Source of the DNA: Xenopus tropicalis
Lineage: Eukaryota > Chordata > Amphibia > Anura > Pipidae
Assembly: GCF_000004195.4 (NCBI RefSeq)
Contig: NC_030678.2
Span: 151,753,547-151,817,546, forward strand
Reading direction: 5' to 3'
Length of the DNA: 64,000 nucleotides
Shown here: positions 41,463 to 53,845 of the stretch, in pieces
Position numbering within the stretch: position 1 is the stretch's first letter
Layout of the letters: each line of letters begins with the position of its first letter
Program-made: the position numbers and the translations under genes
The notes under the pieces: model-generated
What the model was told of the DNA's origin: nothing
Seen by the model: only the letters and a program-made list of their open reading frames with translations
Database searches by the model: none

Positions 41463-42773
41463 TGTACACAATTGTATTGCTTTGCAGCGAATACACTATT
41501 ATCAGGCATTGTGGATAGAAAGATAGCGATTTGTGCCTTTTTTGCACATTGTTCTTTGCATTCCACCAGTAAAATAAACCCCATTGAGGTGGTTATCAAC
41601 ACCAAATGCCAATCTGGATTCAGATTATTGCTCTGAGGACTGAAACCCACAATTAAATCATCCTTATTATTACATTATGGATGCAGTGAATCCAGGATTC
41701 AGTTCAGGATTTGGCCTATTTAGCAGGATTCGTATTCGGCCAAATCCATTCCTCTGGCTGAACTGAATCCGAATCCTTAAAATCATGTGACTTTTTGTCA
41801 CGTAAACACGGAAGATGAAAAATTTTCAATTTTCTCTTTAACTCTTTTATTGCATATGCAAATTAGGATTCGGTTCAGTAATTGGCAGAATCTTTTGCAA
41901 AGGATTCGGGGATCCCAAAATAGTGGATTTGGTGCATCCCTAATATACCTAGTCCCAATGAACGTGTACTATTTTGCTCTAAATTTCAGAGTAAAGAAAA
42001 TGATGCCTGTACATGATTCTTTCAGCGCAAGTCTGCTGAGTGTATTGGCACAGCTCAGAAATGATATTGCTAAATATGCACACTTGTGCGTGATTCATAC
42101 CAATACACCAGGTGGGCACAATGGAGCTTGGGGCAATTATGTGTGTGGGGAGCATGTTTAGGTGCAAGTACCTTCAATGAGTCAGTGTGTGCAAGGACAG
42201 CTTTTAAATTTTGGTTGGCCACATCTGTGACTGAGGTTGTAAAAGTCAGTGCCTGATTTGTAATGCCCCCAAGGCCACCCCTGTCCATCACCCACCCCCC
42301 TGCACGCGATAGGCGCGCCCCCCTTGCATGTGCGAACTCGTGCTTGGGGCTTTACACTCGCATTGGGAGCAGTGGGGAGAGGTCCCCATTGCTCCATATG
42401 GGAGAAAAAGTTTACCATTTTGGTGCGGCATGCCGCCCCCAAATTTGTGCCGCCCTATCCCCGGGCCTTTGTGGCCTTTCCACAAATCTGGGCCTGGTAA
42501 AAGTGCCCTCATGTCTCCTCCCACCAAACCTTATTGTAGGGCTTTTGGGGAGATATAGGTATCTAGAAGACAAAACAGACATTATCCCCAAATCTCATCC
42601 TATATGTCCTTCAGATTGAGCACCACTGCCATTGCTCCAGATGGGTAATGTCAGATGGGACGTTTTGCCCCCCACACTGCGACACCGATGCTGGAGGAGA
42701 TTAAGGGACAGAATTATCAAAGGTTTTCATGATTCGTATTTTTTTGTACTTAAATCATAAGATCCCAAACTAT
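41463..42773. other. Unassigned; includes repeat fragments
   Basis: 41680-41950 (gaatccaggattcagttcagg ... atccctaatatacc) looks like a degraded MITE. 42270-42520 is GC-rich with several overlapping short ORFs that do not resemble known proteins. Confidence 0.35.
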
Positions 42774-43302
42774 GGGGCTGATTTACTAACCCACGAATCC
42801 GACCCGAATTGGAAAAGTTCTGACTTGAAAACGAACATTTTGCGACTTTTTCGTATGTTTTGCGATTTTTTTGGCGTCTTTACGAATTTTTCGTTACCAA
42901 TACGATTTTTGAGTAAAAACGCGAGTTTTTCGTAGCCTTTACGAAAGTTGCGTAAAATCTTGCGCTTTTTCCGTAGCGTTACAACTTACGCGAAAAGTTG
43001 CTTCTTTTTCGTAGCGTTAAAACTTAAAAGGTGCAAAGTTTCGCGTAAGTTTTAACGCTACGAAAAAAGCGCAACTTTTTGCGCAAGTTTTAACGGTACG
43101 AAAAATCGCAAGATTTTACGCAACTTTCGTAATGGCTACGAAAAACTCGCGTTTTTACGCAAAAATCGTATTGGTAACGAAAAATTCGTAAAGATGCCGA
43201 AAAAATCGCAAAAAATACGAAAAAATCGCAAAATACCGATCTTTACGAAAAAAACGCAATCGGACTCATTTCGACCCGTTCGTGGGTTAGTAAATGTGCC
43301 CC
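42774..43302. repeat. Harbinger-like palindromic MITE with TAT duplication
   Basis: GGGGCTGATTTACTAACCC ... ggttagtaaatgtgcccc, flanked by TAT (42771-42773 and 43303-43305). Long arms pair through 'cgaaaagttgc' and 'cgtagcgttaaaac' blocks. Related to 14614-15242. Confidence 0.88.
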
Positions 43303-44654
43303 TATGAGATGGCCCAGGTTGGGAGGACCAAAGCAGTGGGAGAGGGTCTAGCCTAAGGCTTTTTTGGGTTAAATGTGAGGGGGAATATTATTAAGGCCAT
43401 TTACTAACATTCTTATTTTGTTTCTGAAATTCCTGTTTGTTTGCACTAAAACACAATTTTTTTATTGAAAAAAAATGCAAATTGTTCCCCATTTATGTGT
43501 CAAAACTGCAAAAACCTGAATGTAAAAATATGCCATCAAAAAGCTGTCGAGGTCAGTAGAAGTCAATGGGAGTTGCCTTAGGCAAATTGTAACAATCTCT
43601 ATTTAATTCATGGCTTTAGAGGTTTTTTGGGGGTACCAAAACATCCTGTCTGCCATTACCCTTAGAAATGTAATATTATCACTGCTCACACAAACTATTA
43701 TTTTACGTGGTGAAAACTTAGGCTAAGTCTATCCCTGACAAAATAACATTGATCATTGTCATTGTGTTAAATGCAAAATCCTGCATTCAGCATATACATT
43801 GTGCAGTGTCCAGAAAAGGGTTAAGTTTGCCTTTGTTTCTGAGCCATAAATATATAAATGAAAGTCACGTTTTCCCTTGCTTGTGGTACTTTTCTTATTG
43901 CTTTCTGATGAACAGCAATATTGATTCCGCATGCAAAAAAAATAATACGGAAGAAATGAATAATTTAGCATGAAACGACGCGGCGCTTTATTCCACTGAA
44001 GCAGCTTATTCAGGAATAGAAACAATAAAAGGAAAGTACAGGAAGGTTAATAGAATGATGTACTGGAGAACTGTAATTTAATCATAGAACTTAGAATTGC
44101 ATTCTATTTGTTTTAATTGCTTTTCATCTGGCTGCTCTCATTGTACTGATTTTTCCTGCTCCCGAAGGCGTCACTGCTGCCACTTCCCCACGCCTGCAAA
44201 GTTAGCACTTACGTAAATAAAGCAAAAAAAATCTATTTCTGGGACTGGGTTGCCACGTATTTATTCATAGAACTGGCTGAGGACGTTATGAGACCCGGCG
44301 AGTTTGGGATTTATTGGAAATAGGTGGGAGAACAGGCTACTCAGCCAGGGGATAGCAAAGCTGGGATGACTGAGAGAGAACATTTCCATTCGTGAACTTG
44401 TTTGCCTATATAATGAATATATTCCGCTCTAATTCTTTGTTTCTGTGTGATAATAACATAGGCAGATTCAGACTGGGGTGCCAGTCCTGACTAAGTGGAC
44501 TAAGCACTGAGCCTAACTATACCAAAGTGCATTATGACACAAGTACCTTTAATGAAAGGGGTTTTTAGGTGCAAATTGTGTAAATTGCCCTTTTTTCCCC
44601 CCAATATATATATAAAGACAATTCATTACTAAAGGCAGCCATATACGGGCAGAT
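43303..44654. other. Unassigned; MITE fragment then repeat-free DNA
   Basis: 43392-43645 repeats phrases of 12990-13530. About 43980-44250 is free of recognised repeats and could be conserved non-coding DNA; untested. Confidence 0.3.
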
Positions 44655-45190
44655 TTAAAGAGATACTGACACCAGAAATTAAACCTTTTTTGCATCTATC
44701 ATAATATTGTCTTTACATGCTACTTATAATTTTGCAATAAAATATTTGCCCGGCACTTTTACATTTCCTCTCTGACTCCCCATGTTCCCCTATGAGGGGC
44801 TGCCATATTTGTGCAGCAGGAGGCTGTTAGCATTAGAAGCTATGACAGGTTGAAAAGGGACACTCAGGTTGGCAAAACAGTCAGGTTTAGGAATAATTAG
44901 TTACAAAAGCAGCCCTAATGGCGAAAAATAATTAACATGACCTATAGGGAACTTTTAATGTCCATAATATTTTGAAGAGTAGTTTTTCAGTGCCTTAGGC
45001 AACCTGGTCAGCTTGGCCCGGCTACGCGCACACAGGGCGGCGGGGTTGCGGGCTGCTGGTGGGGGGACTGCAGTGAGGGGAGAAAGTGCCTGGAACTAGA
45101 GGTAGGTGAAAGATGAGGTACCTGCCTGGTGCCCCCCACCGTTGTGCCCTAGGCAGGTGCCTCTTCTGCCTACCCCTAGTTCCAGCCCTG
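44655..45190. repeat. TTAA-type MITE fragment followed by hAT-like GC-rich fragment
   Basis: TTTAAAGAGATACTGACACC begins the first part. The second (about 44990-45190, gccttaggcaacctggtc ... ctgcctacccctagttcca) is a dispersed GC-rich repeat. Borders approximate. Confidence 0.5.
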
Positions 45191-45324
45191 CCCGACGGGC
45201 CTCCTCGACCGATATCAGGCCGAAGATTGGCCAGGTGTCAGTTGGGGACCGCATTGGCTCACTGATGCAGTTCTCACTCTGACAGGCCTTATCCCCATCA
45301 TTGTTATTCAATTGAATCGCCCAC

Positions 45325-45413
45325 CTTAGGTATGGAAATCCAAAATATGGAAAGACCCCTTATCCAGAAACCCCAGGTCCCAAGCATTCCGGATAACAGA
45401 CCCTATGCCTGTA
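45325..45413 (-). repeat. CAGGTAT MITE terminal fragment
   Basis: ccttatccagaaaccccagg ... ccctatgcctgta is the inverted terminal block. Confidence 0.7.
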
Positions 45414-45985
45414 GCTTATAATATTCTGCTCACTTTCTCTGTGGCCAAACTGCTACTCGTTGTTGTCTATAGGCAACTCCCCACATTCCCACCATCAGCC
45501 GAGAGATGAAGGACAATTAACCCAGGACTGGCAGTAAATAAATCACTGTAGGTTTTGCATTAGATTACACTGTACAAAAACAGCAACAAATGTAATTTAT
45601 TATAGAGCTTTTTCAGAGCAACGCCATTTACAATGCTTCCAGTTAAATACATACTTTGATTCATTTCTGCTTCATAGTCAGTAAATGTAGCAAATACATA
45701 TATATATATATTGTATATATATATATATAAAGAACCATGCATTGCCTATTTACATTTATTTAACGTGTGCTTTTGCGTTTGAACCTACCCAACACCCACA
45801 GAGGAAATATCCGTTCAGTGAAAAGCGTTCAACCAATTGGAAAAGGCACCAAATAAAAAGCTTATTATATGGCTGTAATAACAGGGATCAGTGGAAAGGG
45901 CTGCTACTTCCTGTACCAATAATATAAACTAATTGTTTCCTTCAATCTCTTTCCTCCATATGTAATAAAAGGCACTACATTTTCC
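45414..45985. other. Unassigned; contains a (TA)n run
   Basis: A TA-rich microsatellite lies at about 45697-45730. No gene. Confidence 0.4.
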
Positions 45986-46092
45986 CATCAGCAGTAACCC
46001 ATAGCAACCAATAAAAGGTTTGCTTTTAAACAGGTACCAATAAATTCTACCTGCTGATTGTTGCTATGGGTTACTGCACCTGGGCAAACTTA
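45986..46092. repeat. Palindromic MITE with CCATAGCAACC / GGTTGCTATGG-type arms
   Basis: agtaacccatagcaaccaat faces attgttgctatgggttactg. Same family as 19640-19765. It abuts the next MITE directly. Confidence 0.75.
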
Positions 46093-46418
46093 GGGGGAGA
46101 TTTACTAATCCATGAATCCGAATCCCGAAAGGGAAAAAGTCTTTTCGTTGTCTTTAGCCGCCGCCGTGACGTTATCATATTTAGTGCGACTATTTCGTCG
46201 GCGTCTCGATTTTTACGTATTGAGTGATTGTAGACGGCTTAAAAGCCAATCCGATTTTTTCGTGATGGCGTCGAAAAAGTTGTGGAAAATATACGAAAAA
46301 GTCGCAGAACATACGAAAAAGTCGCAATGGCGACGAAAAAGACGCAAAAATACCGATCATTAAGAAAAAAACGCATTGAGACGCCTTCGGACCGTTTGTG
46401 GATTAGTAACTCTCCCCC
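46093..46418. repeat. Harbinger-like MITE with TTA duplication
   Basis: GGGGGAGATTTACTAATCC ... ggattagtaactctccccc, flanked by TTA (46090-46092 and 46419-46421). The ORF at 46112-46363 is repeat-derived. Confidence 0.88.
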
Positions 46419-47229
46419 TTAGTGTCTATTTATTCCATAACCCCCTTTATGTTTCTACAAACTGTTCCTGACGATTTCATGTTACATAAATAACACAACT
46501 AAAAATATTAGTTTAGACAGGAAGTAAAGCTTCAATTACAGAGTTATACATGAAGCAAATGAAATGTAAGTATATTCTGTGATAATGTGACGACTAGATG
46601 AAGAAAATCTAAGCTTCATAGAGGAGGTTCCCATGGCAGTCCTTGTAGTAACAGTTTGTTGTCCTTCACTTTAATATAGAAACCTTTTCTTTTTGTATTC
46701 GTGTCTCACCTTGATTTTTTTTCTGGGCAGAATACATTACTTTCTGGTAATTAACACATTCCTGTGCAGGCACTTTAACCTCCTGGGATAGTTCTGGACA
46801 AAGGAGAAAGCCACCCTGGAAATGGAAGCTGGTATCTTACAGGAAGCGGGGGAGTTTTGATTGTTTTCTATCAGCCAATAAATGCAGGTGTGAAATATGA
46901 GTTTCAGTAATATACAAAAAGCTGAATTTGTTTCCCCTTTAAAACACCAATTTCAAAATATGCACACTATCGTTTTAGAAAATTCAGTATGTATGAATTT
47001 ATATGATAACAATTACACCTATATTAGTTGTACCATGGGTGGGGAATTCCTGCATAGGCTCATAAAGTGCCATCATGAAAGCAAGCAGATGAAAAAGAAA
47101 AAAAAGCCAAAATGATGCTATTAGACCCACTAATAAAAATAGAGCTAGCCAGGTATATTCTTGTTCTGTGGTTTTTAGTTTCAAAATCTCATGCAATCAT
47201 GTTTTTAGGCTTTTGTTTGTTTCCCATTC
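46419..47229. other. 3' flank / probable 3' UTR of SERTM1
   Basis: Downstream of SERTM1 on the minus strand. No repeat recognised in most of it; no poly(A) signal placed. Mammalian SERTM1 has a long 3' UTR, so part of this may be transcribed. Confidence 0.4.
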
Positions 47230-47556
47230 CTAAGACGAAAGGTTGGAAAACGAAGACTGCTGTGAGGAAATGCTACAGACTTCCAAATTGGTGAAGGAGC
47301 TGCCCGCGTCACTGGTGTATTCTGGGTAGGAGGATGTTGACGAGATGATGTTTTTCAGTCTCTGAAGTGCGATAATTAATAACAAGAGGAGAAAGGCTAA
47401 CAAGCTGAGGAAAATGGACACGTACACGTAAACGTTCGACAGCCGGTTTGATGGAGATGAATCTACCGAGGTGGAGAGGGATGTTGGGAACAGTTCCAAA
47501 AATGTGCCATTTCCCATTTCTACTGGCAGCGAAGCTGAAGGGTTGAGTCCAGACAT
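47230..47556 (-). CDS. SERTM1: SERTM1: serine-rich and transmembrane domain-containing protein 1
   Basis: A 108-residue protein from ATG 47556 to TAG 47230, close to the 107 residues of the mammalian protein. The first 14 residues (MSGLNPSASLPVEM) are variable. NGTFLELFPTSLSTSVD (residues 16-32) is nearly invariant and includes an N-glycosylation sequon at 16-18. Residues 41-66 form one hydrophobic segment (VYVSIFLSLLAFLLLLLIIA) followed by QRLKN. A Ser-rich tail follows (SYPEYTSDAGSSFTNLEVC ... SNLSS). The layout suggests a single-pass membrane protein with a short outer N-terminus and inner Ser-rich tail. Function is poorly known. A longer start at 47583 would add nine residues (MVEATPHRN); the shorter one matches the family. 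The coding region is a single exon, as in mammals. Confidence 0.96.
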   Translation of the reverse strand: MSGLNPSASLPVEMGNGTFLELFPTSLSTSVDSSPSNRLSNVYVYVSIFLSLLAFLLLLLIIALQRLKNIISSTSSYPEYTSDAGSSFTNLEVCSISSQQSSFSNLSS

Positions 47557-47668
47557 GTTGCGATGAGGGGTCGCCTCTACCAACGGCAGATACAGAGATC
47601 AGCTTATGCCATTTTGCTGGGCAAGCAGCTACGTTCTGCACTGGATGGAATTACCGATGACCTCAGAG
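47557..47668 (-). other. SERTM1: SERTM1 5' untranslated part of the coding exon
   Basis: A 3' splice site (attatatttcag, cut at 47668/47669) lies 112 bp upstream of the ATG. The family has a separate non-coding first exon further upstream, which I could not place. Confidence 0.55.
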
Positions 47669-48505
47669 CTGAAATATAATTAAAAGTGACATTAGTTCCG
47701 TCCAGATGATACTTATTTAACACATTTCTGGAAACTGCTATAATTTACTAACAATTTTACAGTTAAAAGCTACGCAAGGTTAAAAAAAAAGGGTATATTA
47801 CAGCCAAGTTCAACATTTTTAAAAAGCTTTAAGCAGAAGAAGGAAAACAAATTCCCTAGCAGCCAATGAAACCTCATGCGTGGAAAAGAAACCTCATTCC
47901 TGACACAGAAAAGGATATCTGTGAGCCGGCAAACTGGTGGCAGTGGCGCTTACTTTTGCTTTCTACACAACACAGGCTTGAAAATTTTTAGGGGTGAAAA
48001 GCCCCCCTTAAAATTTGGCTACCCCCCATCCTGAAAGCTACTAGAAAGCAATGGAGATTGGGTGGGAGATTCAAACAGCTGTCTAGCCACTTCCCCAGTG
48101 TGTGCTGATACTTGCGGTAATAGCCATTGGCAGGAATTGAATGCTGGGGTGCAGGGGGTGGCCCTGTTTCTGTACTTATGATACCAAGAACTATACCATT
48201 GGATGTTTATGGATACCCAATTCAGTCATACTCCAGCCCCTTTGTTCTGGCCAGAGCCTTAGGCTAATGTCAACCTGCTGTGATTGGCCCAATGTGTACA
48301 TATATTGGTGTTTTCTCTGCAGGCAGGAACAATGCCATGCTTATCATGTTGTATAGCTCTCTTGTAGCATGACAATCTCCTTACAAAAAACCATCAGGGG
48401 CTATAGTTTCGACAGGGGCATGGTATGATGTCCTTGATGGAATCTTTGTAATGTGGCCAAAGCCCAAGCACCCAGAATGGACTGGTATTTGCTATGATCA
48501 ACTCT
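47669..48505. other. Likely SERTM1 intron, unassigned
   Basis: No gene. About 47970-48080 (gcttgaaaatttttagggg ... ccccccttaaaatttgg) is an hAT-like repeat scrap. Confidence 0.35.
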
Positions 48506-48700
48506 ATGAAACCCATTATCCAGAAAGCTCTGAATTACGGCAAGCTATCTCCCATGGACATAGTACCTTCTGCTCGATCCCAACTAAGATATAATTAATC
48601 CTTATTGGAGGCAAATCAACCCTATTGGGTTTAATTAATGTTTAAAAGGTTTTTTTAGTGAAGATTCAAATCATGAAAGTCCTCCTTTTCCAGAAAACCC
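48506..48700 (-). repeat. CAGGTAT MITE remnant
   Basis: aacccattatccagaaagct ... ctcgatcccaactaagatat ... cctattgggtttaatt; inverted orientation, degraded. Confidence 0.6.
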
Positions 48701-50606
48701 CATATATAAATACTGTACATATAAACATACATACAGAGCCTAAAATAGGTTTCTTTCTGAGAACCACAACTCTATATTTTCAGTAATATGACATCAATAA
48801 AACACCAACATACTGTCTATTTAAATATACCTATATATCCAGTTTCTTCTTCTCTGTCTGCCAGTAAATGTAATTGCTGGGCTATTTGCCTTCCATTCCA
48901 TTTGTCCATCTACTAAGTTCTGAATGTACTCATTACCTGGCTCCCTATCACGCTGCTTGTTGCATGTTCTGCCAGTATAAAGGTCAAACTCATCTTCTGG
49001 TTTAGATGCCACTCAAACAAATAAAGCATTCAGTGTGACACGGCTTGATTTATTCTTCGCGCGTCTGCTCAGAACATTATAAATATTTACCAGAAGCAAT
49101 ATATTGGTAATTGCCCCTGCAAAATGAAGGTCGGAGGTTTCTGAACGCCTACTCTGCTTGGAGAAGACGCCGATTGCAGATAAATGCAGATGCAATACAG
49201 CTAGGAGCAAAACAGCTCTCTGCATTCTTCTATCATTTTGCTTTATTTATGACCGCTGCTTTATTTGCACTTTATTTGACTGTAATCGCCTTGTATTTTG
49301 CACCCCAGGCTCTGCATGATCCCGCTAAGTCATCCAATGAGCAACTCATTAGACTGATGGCTTGACGGCTAAATTAGCTCTGGTTTAGTTATTTGATAGA
49401 TACCAGGTATATTTCATGTACGGGCAAAAAATCACAAACATAATTTTCAAAAGAGTTTTGCTTTAAAGTTCTGACCAAGAAGGTGGCCATGTAACAAAAA
49501 CGGGTGACTGCTGACAACTGGAGCACACATCTTGGGGTGTCATCAATTACAATCTCTCATTTTGGAAGCCTTTGTATTTTTTTGCTATAAGGGCTCTATT
49601 ATGATAGCACTATCATGTGGGTGACTTTTCTGCAATGATTCACTGTCCAAGGATAGTGCCATGAGCAAGCAGCTGAACAGGCGCCAGGTGACACATTTGC
49701 TTGTTAATATGATAGAAAGTTACTTCCAAGCAACACAGATAATTCTTGCTCATTTCTACCTGCCTTGTGTCCCACAGACCCACAAACAATTTGCTGGTTG
49801 GGCTCAAAAACAAATATTAACATTGCCCTTAAGCTCAGAAGGTTTTCAGTAGAGCCCACATCCCTAAAATTCTTCCTGAACTGGGAAAAATGTTAAACGT
49901 GTTCATCTAACCTTATCTATATCTGTAACATTCCTCCTGGACACTACTCTCATATTCTGAGATACAATAGTTTCTATACAGATTTTCTTTATCAAGTATT
50001 GACAAAGAAGGAGCTTTGCCCCTTCATCCCTGCCTTCCCACTTGCTGGGCTCCAATCATACAGTAGATGGAATTTACACATTCTCCTCTCCACTACAAAT
50101 GACTAAGGTGATATCTGCAATGTCTTGTTATGTTTATGTGAGTCATGTGAGAAGAGTCTGAAAAGAAATCCCAGAGAAGAGGTTTGTAAAATGAACTAAG
50201 TGTATTGGAGAACAGTAAGAAATGAATGAAGTTGAGATAATGTTGTGACTTAATACACTTTCTTGATTATACAAGGCCAATCTCTGTGGGATTTTTCTGG
50301 AATGTCTGGCATTTCTGTGATTTCAGTCTGTGCAGAGTGAATTCCCTAAATCAGAAGCAGGGTGAGAACTTACTATAGTGCCATTAGATTAAAAGTCCCT
50401 TTCTAGGATTGCATAGTATCCTCAAGGACAGGCAATGTCATGTGACACCCTTGTGAGTATAAGACCAGATAGTGATCTAGAACAGGCACTTGTATCCTAC
50501 TCTGGACACAGTATATGTATGTCCAGCACCTGGCCTAGGCAGGCCCTCAGAAAGTTCAACTTGGTTGGGGAACTGATAAATCAGGGGTAGCCACGAAGGG
50601 CTAGAT
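48701..50606. other. Unassigned; includes candidate conserved non-coding block at ~48990-49370
   Basis: No repeats are recognised from 48990 to 49370; words such as catcatttgctttatttatg-like AT-rich sites and tttgcactttatttgactg occur. It lies upstream of SERTM1. Conservation untested. Confidence 0.25.
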
Positions 50607-50892
50607 CAGGGGTCCCCAACCCACAGTCAAATATAAAAAGGAGAGCAACACAAGCATCATAAAAGTTCATGGAGGAGCCAAATAAGGGCTAAGATTGGCT
50701 ATTAGGTGCCTCTATGCACACTATCAGCTTACAGGGGGCTTTATTTGGTAGTAAATCTTGTTTTTATTCAACCAAAACTTGCCCCCAAGTCAGGAATTTA
50801 AAAATAACTCCCTGGTTTGGGGGCACTGAGAGCAACATCCAAGGGGTTGGGGAGCAACATGTTGCCCCCGAGTCACTGGTTGGGGATCACTG
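50607..50892 (-). mobile_element. hAT-type MITE (CAGTGATCCCCAACC family), reverse, with 8-bp target duplication
   Basis: 286 bp, CAGGGGTCCCCAACCC ... ggttggggatcactg, flanked by the exact repeat GGCTAGAT (50599-50606 and 50893-50900). Confidence 0.93.
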
Positions 50893-50900
50893 GGCTAGAT

Positions 50901-52529
50901 TAACAGCTCAGTTGTTCTGTGAGCATTGCAGTAAGAGAGGCCATTGAGCAACCCTGGAGGCAAAATTACCAATATAGAGACCCCAAGGATATAAACACAG
51001 AAAATATGGCTTATGTATGGGCTTATTATGTGATTTGGACCATTTTTTCTACTTCAAATAAACGCACATTTTAGAAAAAACTCAAATGTTTGCTTATTTA
51101 TTAAAAAATCTGAATAAAAAAAAACACCCAAATGCGTGATTTACAAACGCAAAAAAACTCATAAAAATCAAAAATCTTGAATTGCTTAATTTTGCCTAGG
51201 ACAGCTCCCATTGGCTAGATAAACTCAAAAGCTTTTTACATTCAAGTTTTCAGATTTTTTGCACTTAATAAATATCATCATTCGAGTTTTTGAACCATTT
51301 GCGGTTGTTACAACGCATTCACACAAGCAATGCGTTCCCCAAAATCCAAGGCACTCAGATTTGTGCCCAGAATTGCATGTAGTTATATTTAGCAGAGAGA
51401 TGCCCATTTGTGCTACTTCATAACTAGTATAATTTAAAAGAATACAGCTTTGGTTAGCCAGGAATTTACCTAAGGAATTACAGCAGAGAAACATATTGAA
51501 TCAAAGGTTGCTTCAGCGTAGATCTAATATAATATCTACACCCAGTTAAAATGTTACTGATTTAATGAATGCCAAACGGCGTTCTAAAGGACAAGCACAT
51601 TAATTAAAAGTAATTCCTTCCACCTTATAAAGTAATAATCTTGTACTTATGAAAATGAAGAAGGCAGCATTTTAACCCCTCACAATCACCACGAAATTGA
51701 TGACATATCCACTGTATACTTGTTTATCCTGTTACTGAAAAACATGATACCCACAGTGGAATTGTCCATACTACATGGCATATTTTTATGAAAACATCTA
51801 GCGGTTTTAATTTCAATGGAAAATTGATATCACAGCTCTGTTTATTTGCCCATTACCCCAAGGAGCACACTCCTCGGCTGCTAGGCAGTTTGGCTTCCTG
51901 TTATGGGGTTACAGAACAATAGGAGGGCTATGGAAATGATAAGAAAGGCTGTAAACAGCCCAGAATCAACTCAGCAGCAGTTTATATACTGCTAATAATG
52001 CAGAGCCACCTAAAAACAGAGGGAGGACTAAAGTCACTAGGTCCAGGAGCAGAATTTCTATTTCCAGCGGGTGCTCTGGGGGTAGATTAGGGGTCCATTG
52101 CTTTCTCATTATAATAGTGTTAATTGATTTTTTGAATTGACAGACATAGGGTGCCTGAGTGGAAGAGAAACAGTGTTGAGGACAAGGGAAGGAGGGAGGA
52201 GGATAGGCTATTATACGTCTTACTGACATTTTTTTGATAGAAATTGTAATTATAGGTCCAGTGCTCTACCATTCTTTAATCCTTAGTCATAATACAAGTG
52301 ACAAATAGGTGGTTCTCAGCAGCCAGCATAATGAGGGCATCAACTCCTGTCACTGTATGTCTATGTTTTATTTCTGCTCTGCCTTCCTTAATTCTAATCC
52401 TCTGGCTCTTTCTCATTTTAGGAATAATGCCCTTAGAATGAGACAGACCTTTTGTACTAGTGATGTTCCTTGGACTGCCTCATAAGATGTATCGAGCAGG
52501 GCCCTCTTTGCCTCTTTTACTAGTTATTG
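50901..52529. other. Unassigned intergenic sequence
   Basis: 51050-51290 contains AT-rich MITE phrases (aaaaactcataaaaatcaaa). The rest shows no gene or clear repeat. Confidence 0.3.
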
Positions 52530-52537
52530 GTATACAT

Positions 52538-52787
52538 CAGTGATCCCCAACCAGTGGCTTGTGAGCAACATGTTGATCACTAACCCTTTGGATGTTGCTC
52601 CCAGTGGCTTTAAAGGACGTGCTTGTTTTTTAATTCTGGTCTTGGTGTCAAGTTTTCGATAAGGGCTACCAAATAGCCAATCACAGCCCTTATTTGGCAT
52701 CCCCAGGAATGTCTTAAATGCTTGTGTTGCTCCCCAACTTTTTACATTTAAATGTGGCTCACAGGTCAAAAAGGTTGGGGATCGCTG
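52538..52787 (+). mobile_element. hAT-type MITE (CAGTGATCCCCAACC family) with 8-bp target duplication
   Basis: 250 bp, CAGTGATCCCCAACCAGTGG ... ggttggggatcgctg, flanked by the exact repeat GTATACAT (52530-52537 and 52788-52795). Confidence 0.94.
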
Positions 52788-52795
52788 GTATACAT

Positions 52796-53698
52796 GTATG
52801 CTCCCATCTATTGTACAATGTTGTGGAATATGTTGGCGCTTTATAAATATGTGTTAATAGTAATAATAATTATTTCCTGCACCCCCCCCACCCCACGTTT
52901 CTTATATATTGCAGTTTGCACTTTTAAGCCCTTCAGCACCATAACCATAGTAAATATGTCCTAGCATGCACAGTCTCCATTAATGACACTGGACTGACAT
53001 TCAGAGGAATATGGCAACGTTACAATCTTCACCTGAACACAGACACAAAACCCCAATCTCCTTGGTAAGTATAAACTGATGGCGCATTATGATATATAGG
53101 ATATACAAATATTGTGGCAAATTTAATTCCATGAGAAACGTATCTCATGGTTGATCTCATGAAAACTCAGTGGAAGTGTATTGGGAAATGTGGAATTGAA
53201 CTGGAATTGAATTAGTGGATATGTTTTTCTCATCAAATGGAATCTGGCCCACAAATTTCTGTTGAGCAATAAATAAATAACTGTGGCTAGATGATAGAAG
53301 CTAATGGTTGGGGATTCCATTTTGGTAAGATACAATGCTGTTATACTGTTGTGTGTGGTCCCCTCCAATGCTGGAGTGCTTTTGCTATGAGCAGCACCCC
53401 TCAAAAAAGCCCCTCCTGGTAACGTTTGGCTATTAAACTAAAAATGTTGCTGTTCTAGTGCAGAGAGCGCCATTTCACTTTCTACACTAGCGTTGCACCC
53501 TCCCCCGGACCCCTCTCCAGCTGCTACAAACTGAATTTTGGATGAAAGTCCATGTTGCAATGGGAGAGTGATTCCCAAACACAAAACCAATGGCAATTCA
53601 AAAGCAAAAAGGTAAATGTCCTGCAATGGCCCAGTCACCACCCTGATCTCATTTGTTGCCACTTTTTGTTGAAAAGGCATTAGCAAGTAGCTGAACAC
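52796..53698. other. Unassigned; short L2-like tail at ~52822-52870
   Basis: atgttggcgctttataaata is an L2/CR1 tail signature. Otherwise no gene; the ORFs at 53123-53404 and 53438-53728 have no recognisable content. Confidence 0.35.
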
Positions 53699-53845
53699 CA
53701 GTGGTGTAACTGAAGGTGCCCGGGACACAATGAAAAAACATTTTTTTCCAAGAAATCAAGGGTCTACTGTGACATGTGCAAAATTCTGACTGATCTGCTA
53801 CCCCTCCCGCCCATGGGGTCTGACACGTCCATAGTTATACCACTG
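53699..53845. repeat. hAT-type MITE, aged
   Basis: CAGTGGTGTAACTGAAGG ... tagttataccactg; complementary ends, with flanks only partly matching (5 of 8). Confidence 0.65.

Noticed and set aside
42182..42619. Cluster of overlapping 70-118 aa ORFs in a GC-rich patch
   Set aside because: Frames on both strands overlap with no conserved motif; looks like a GC-rich repeat.
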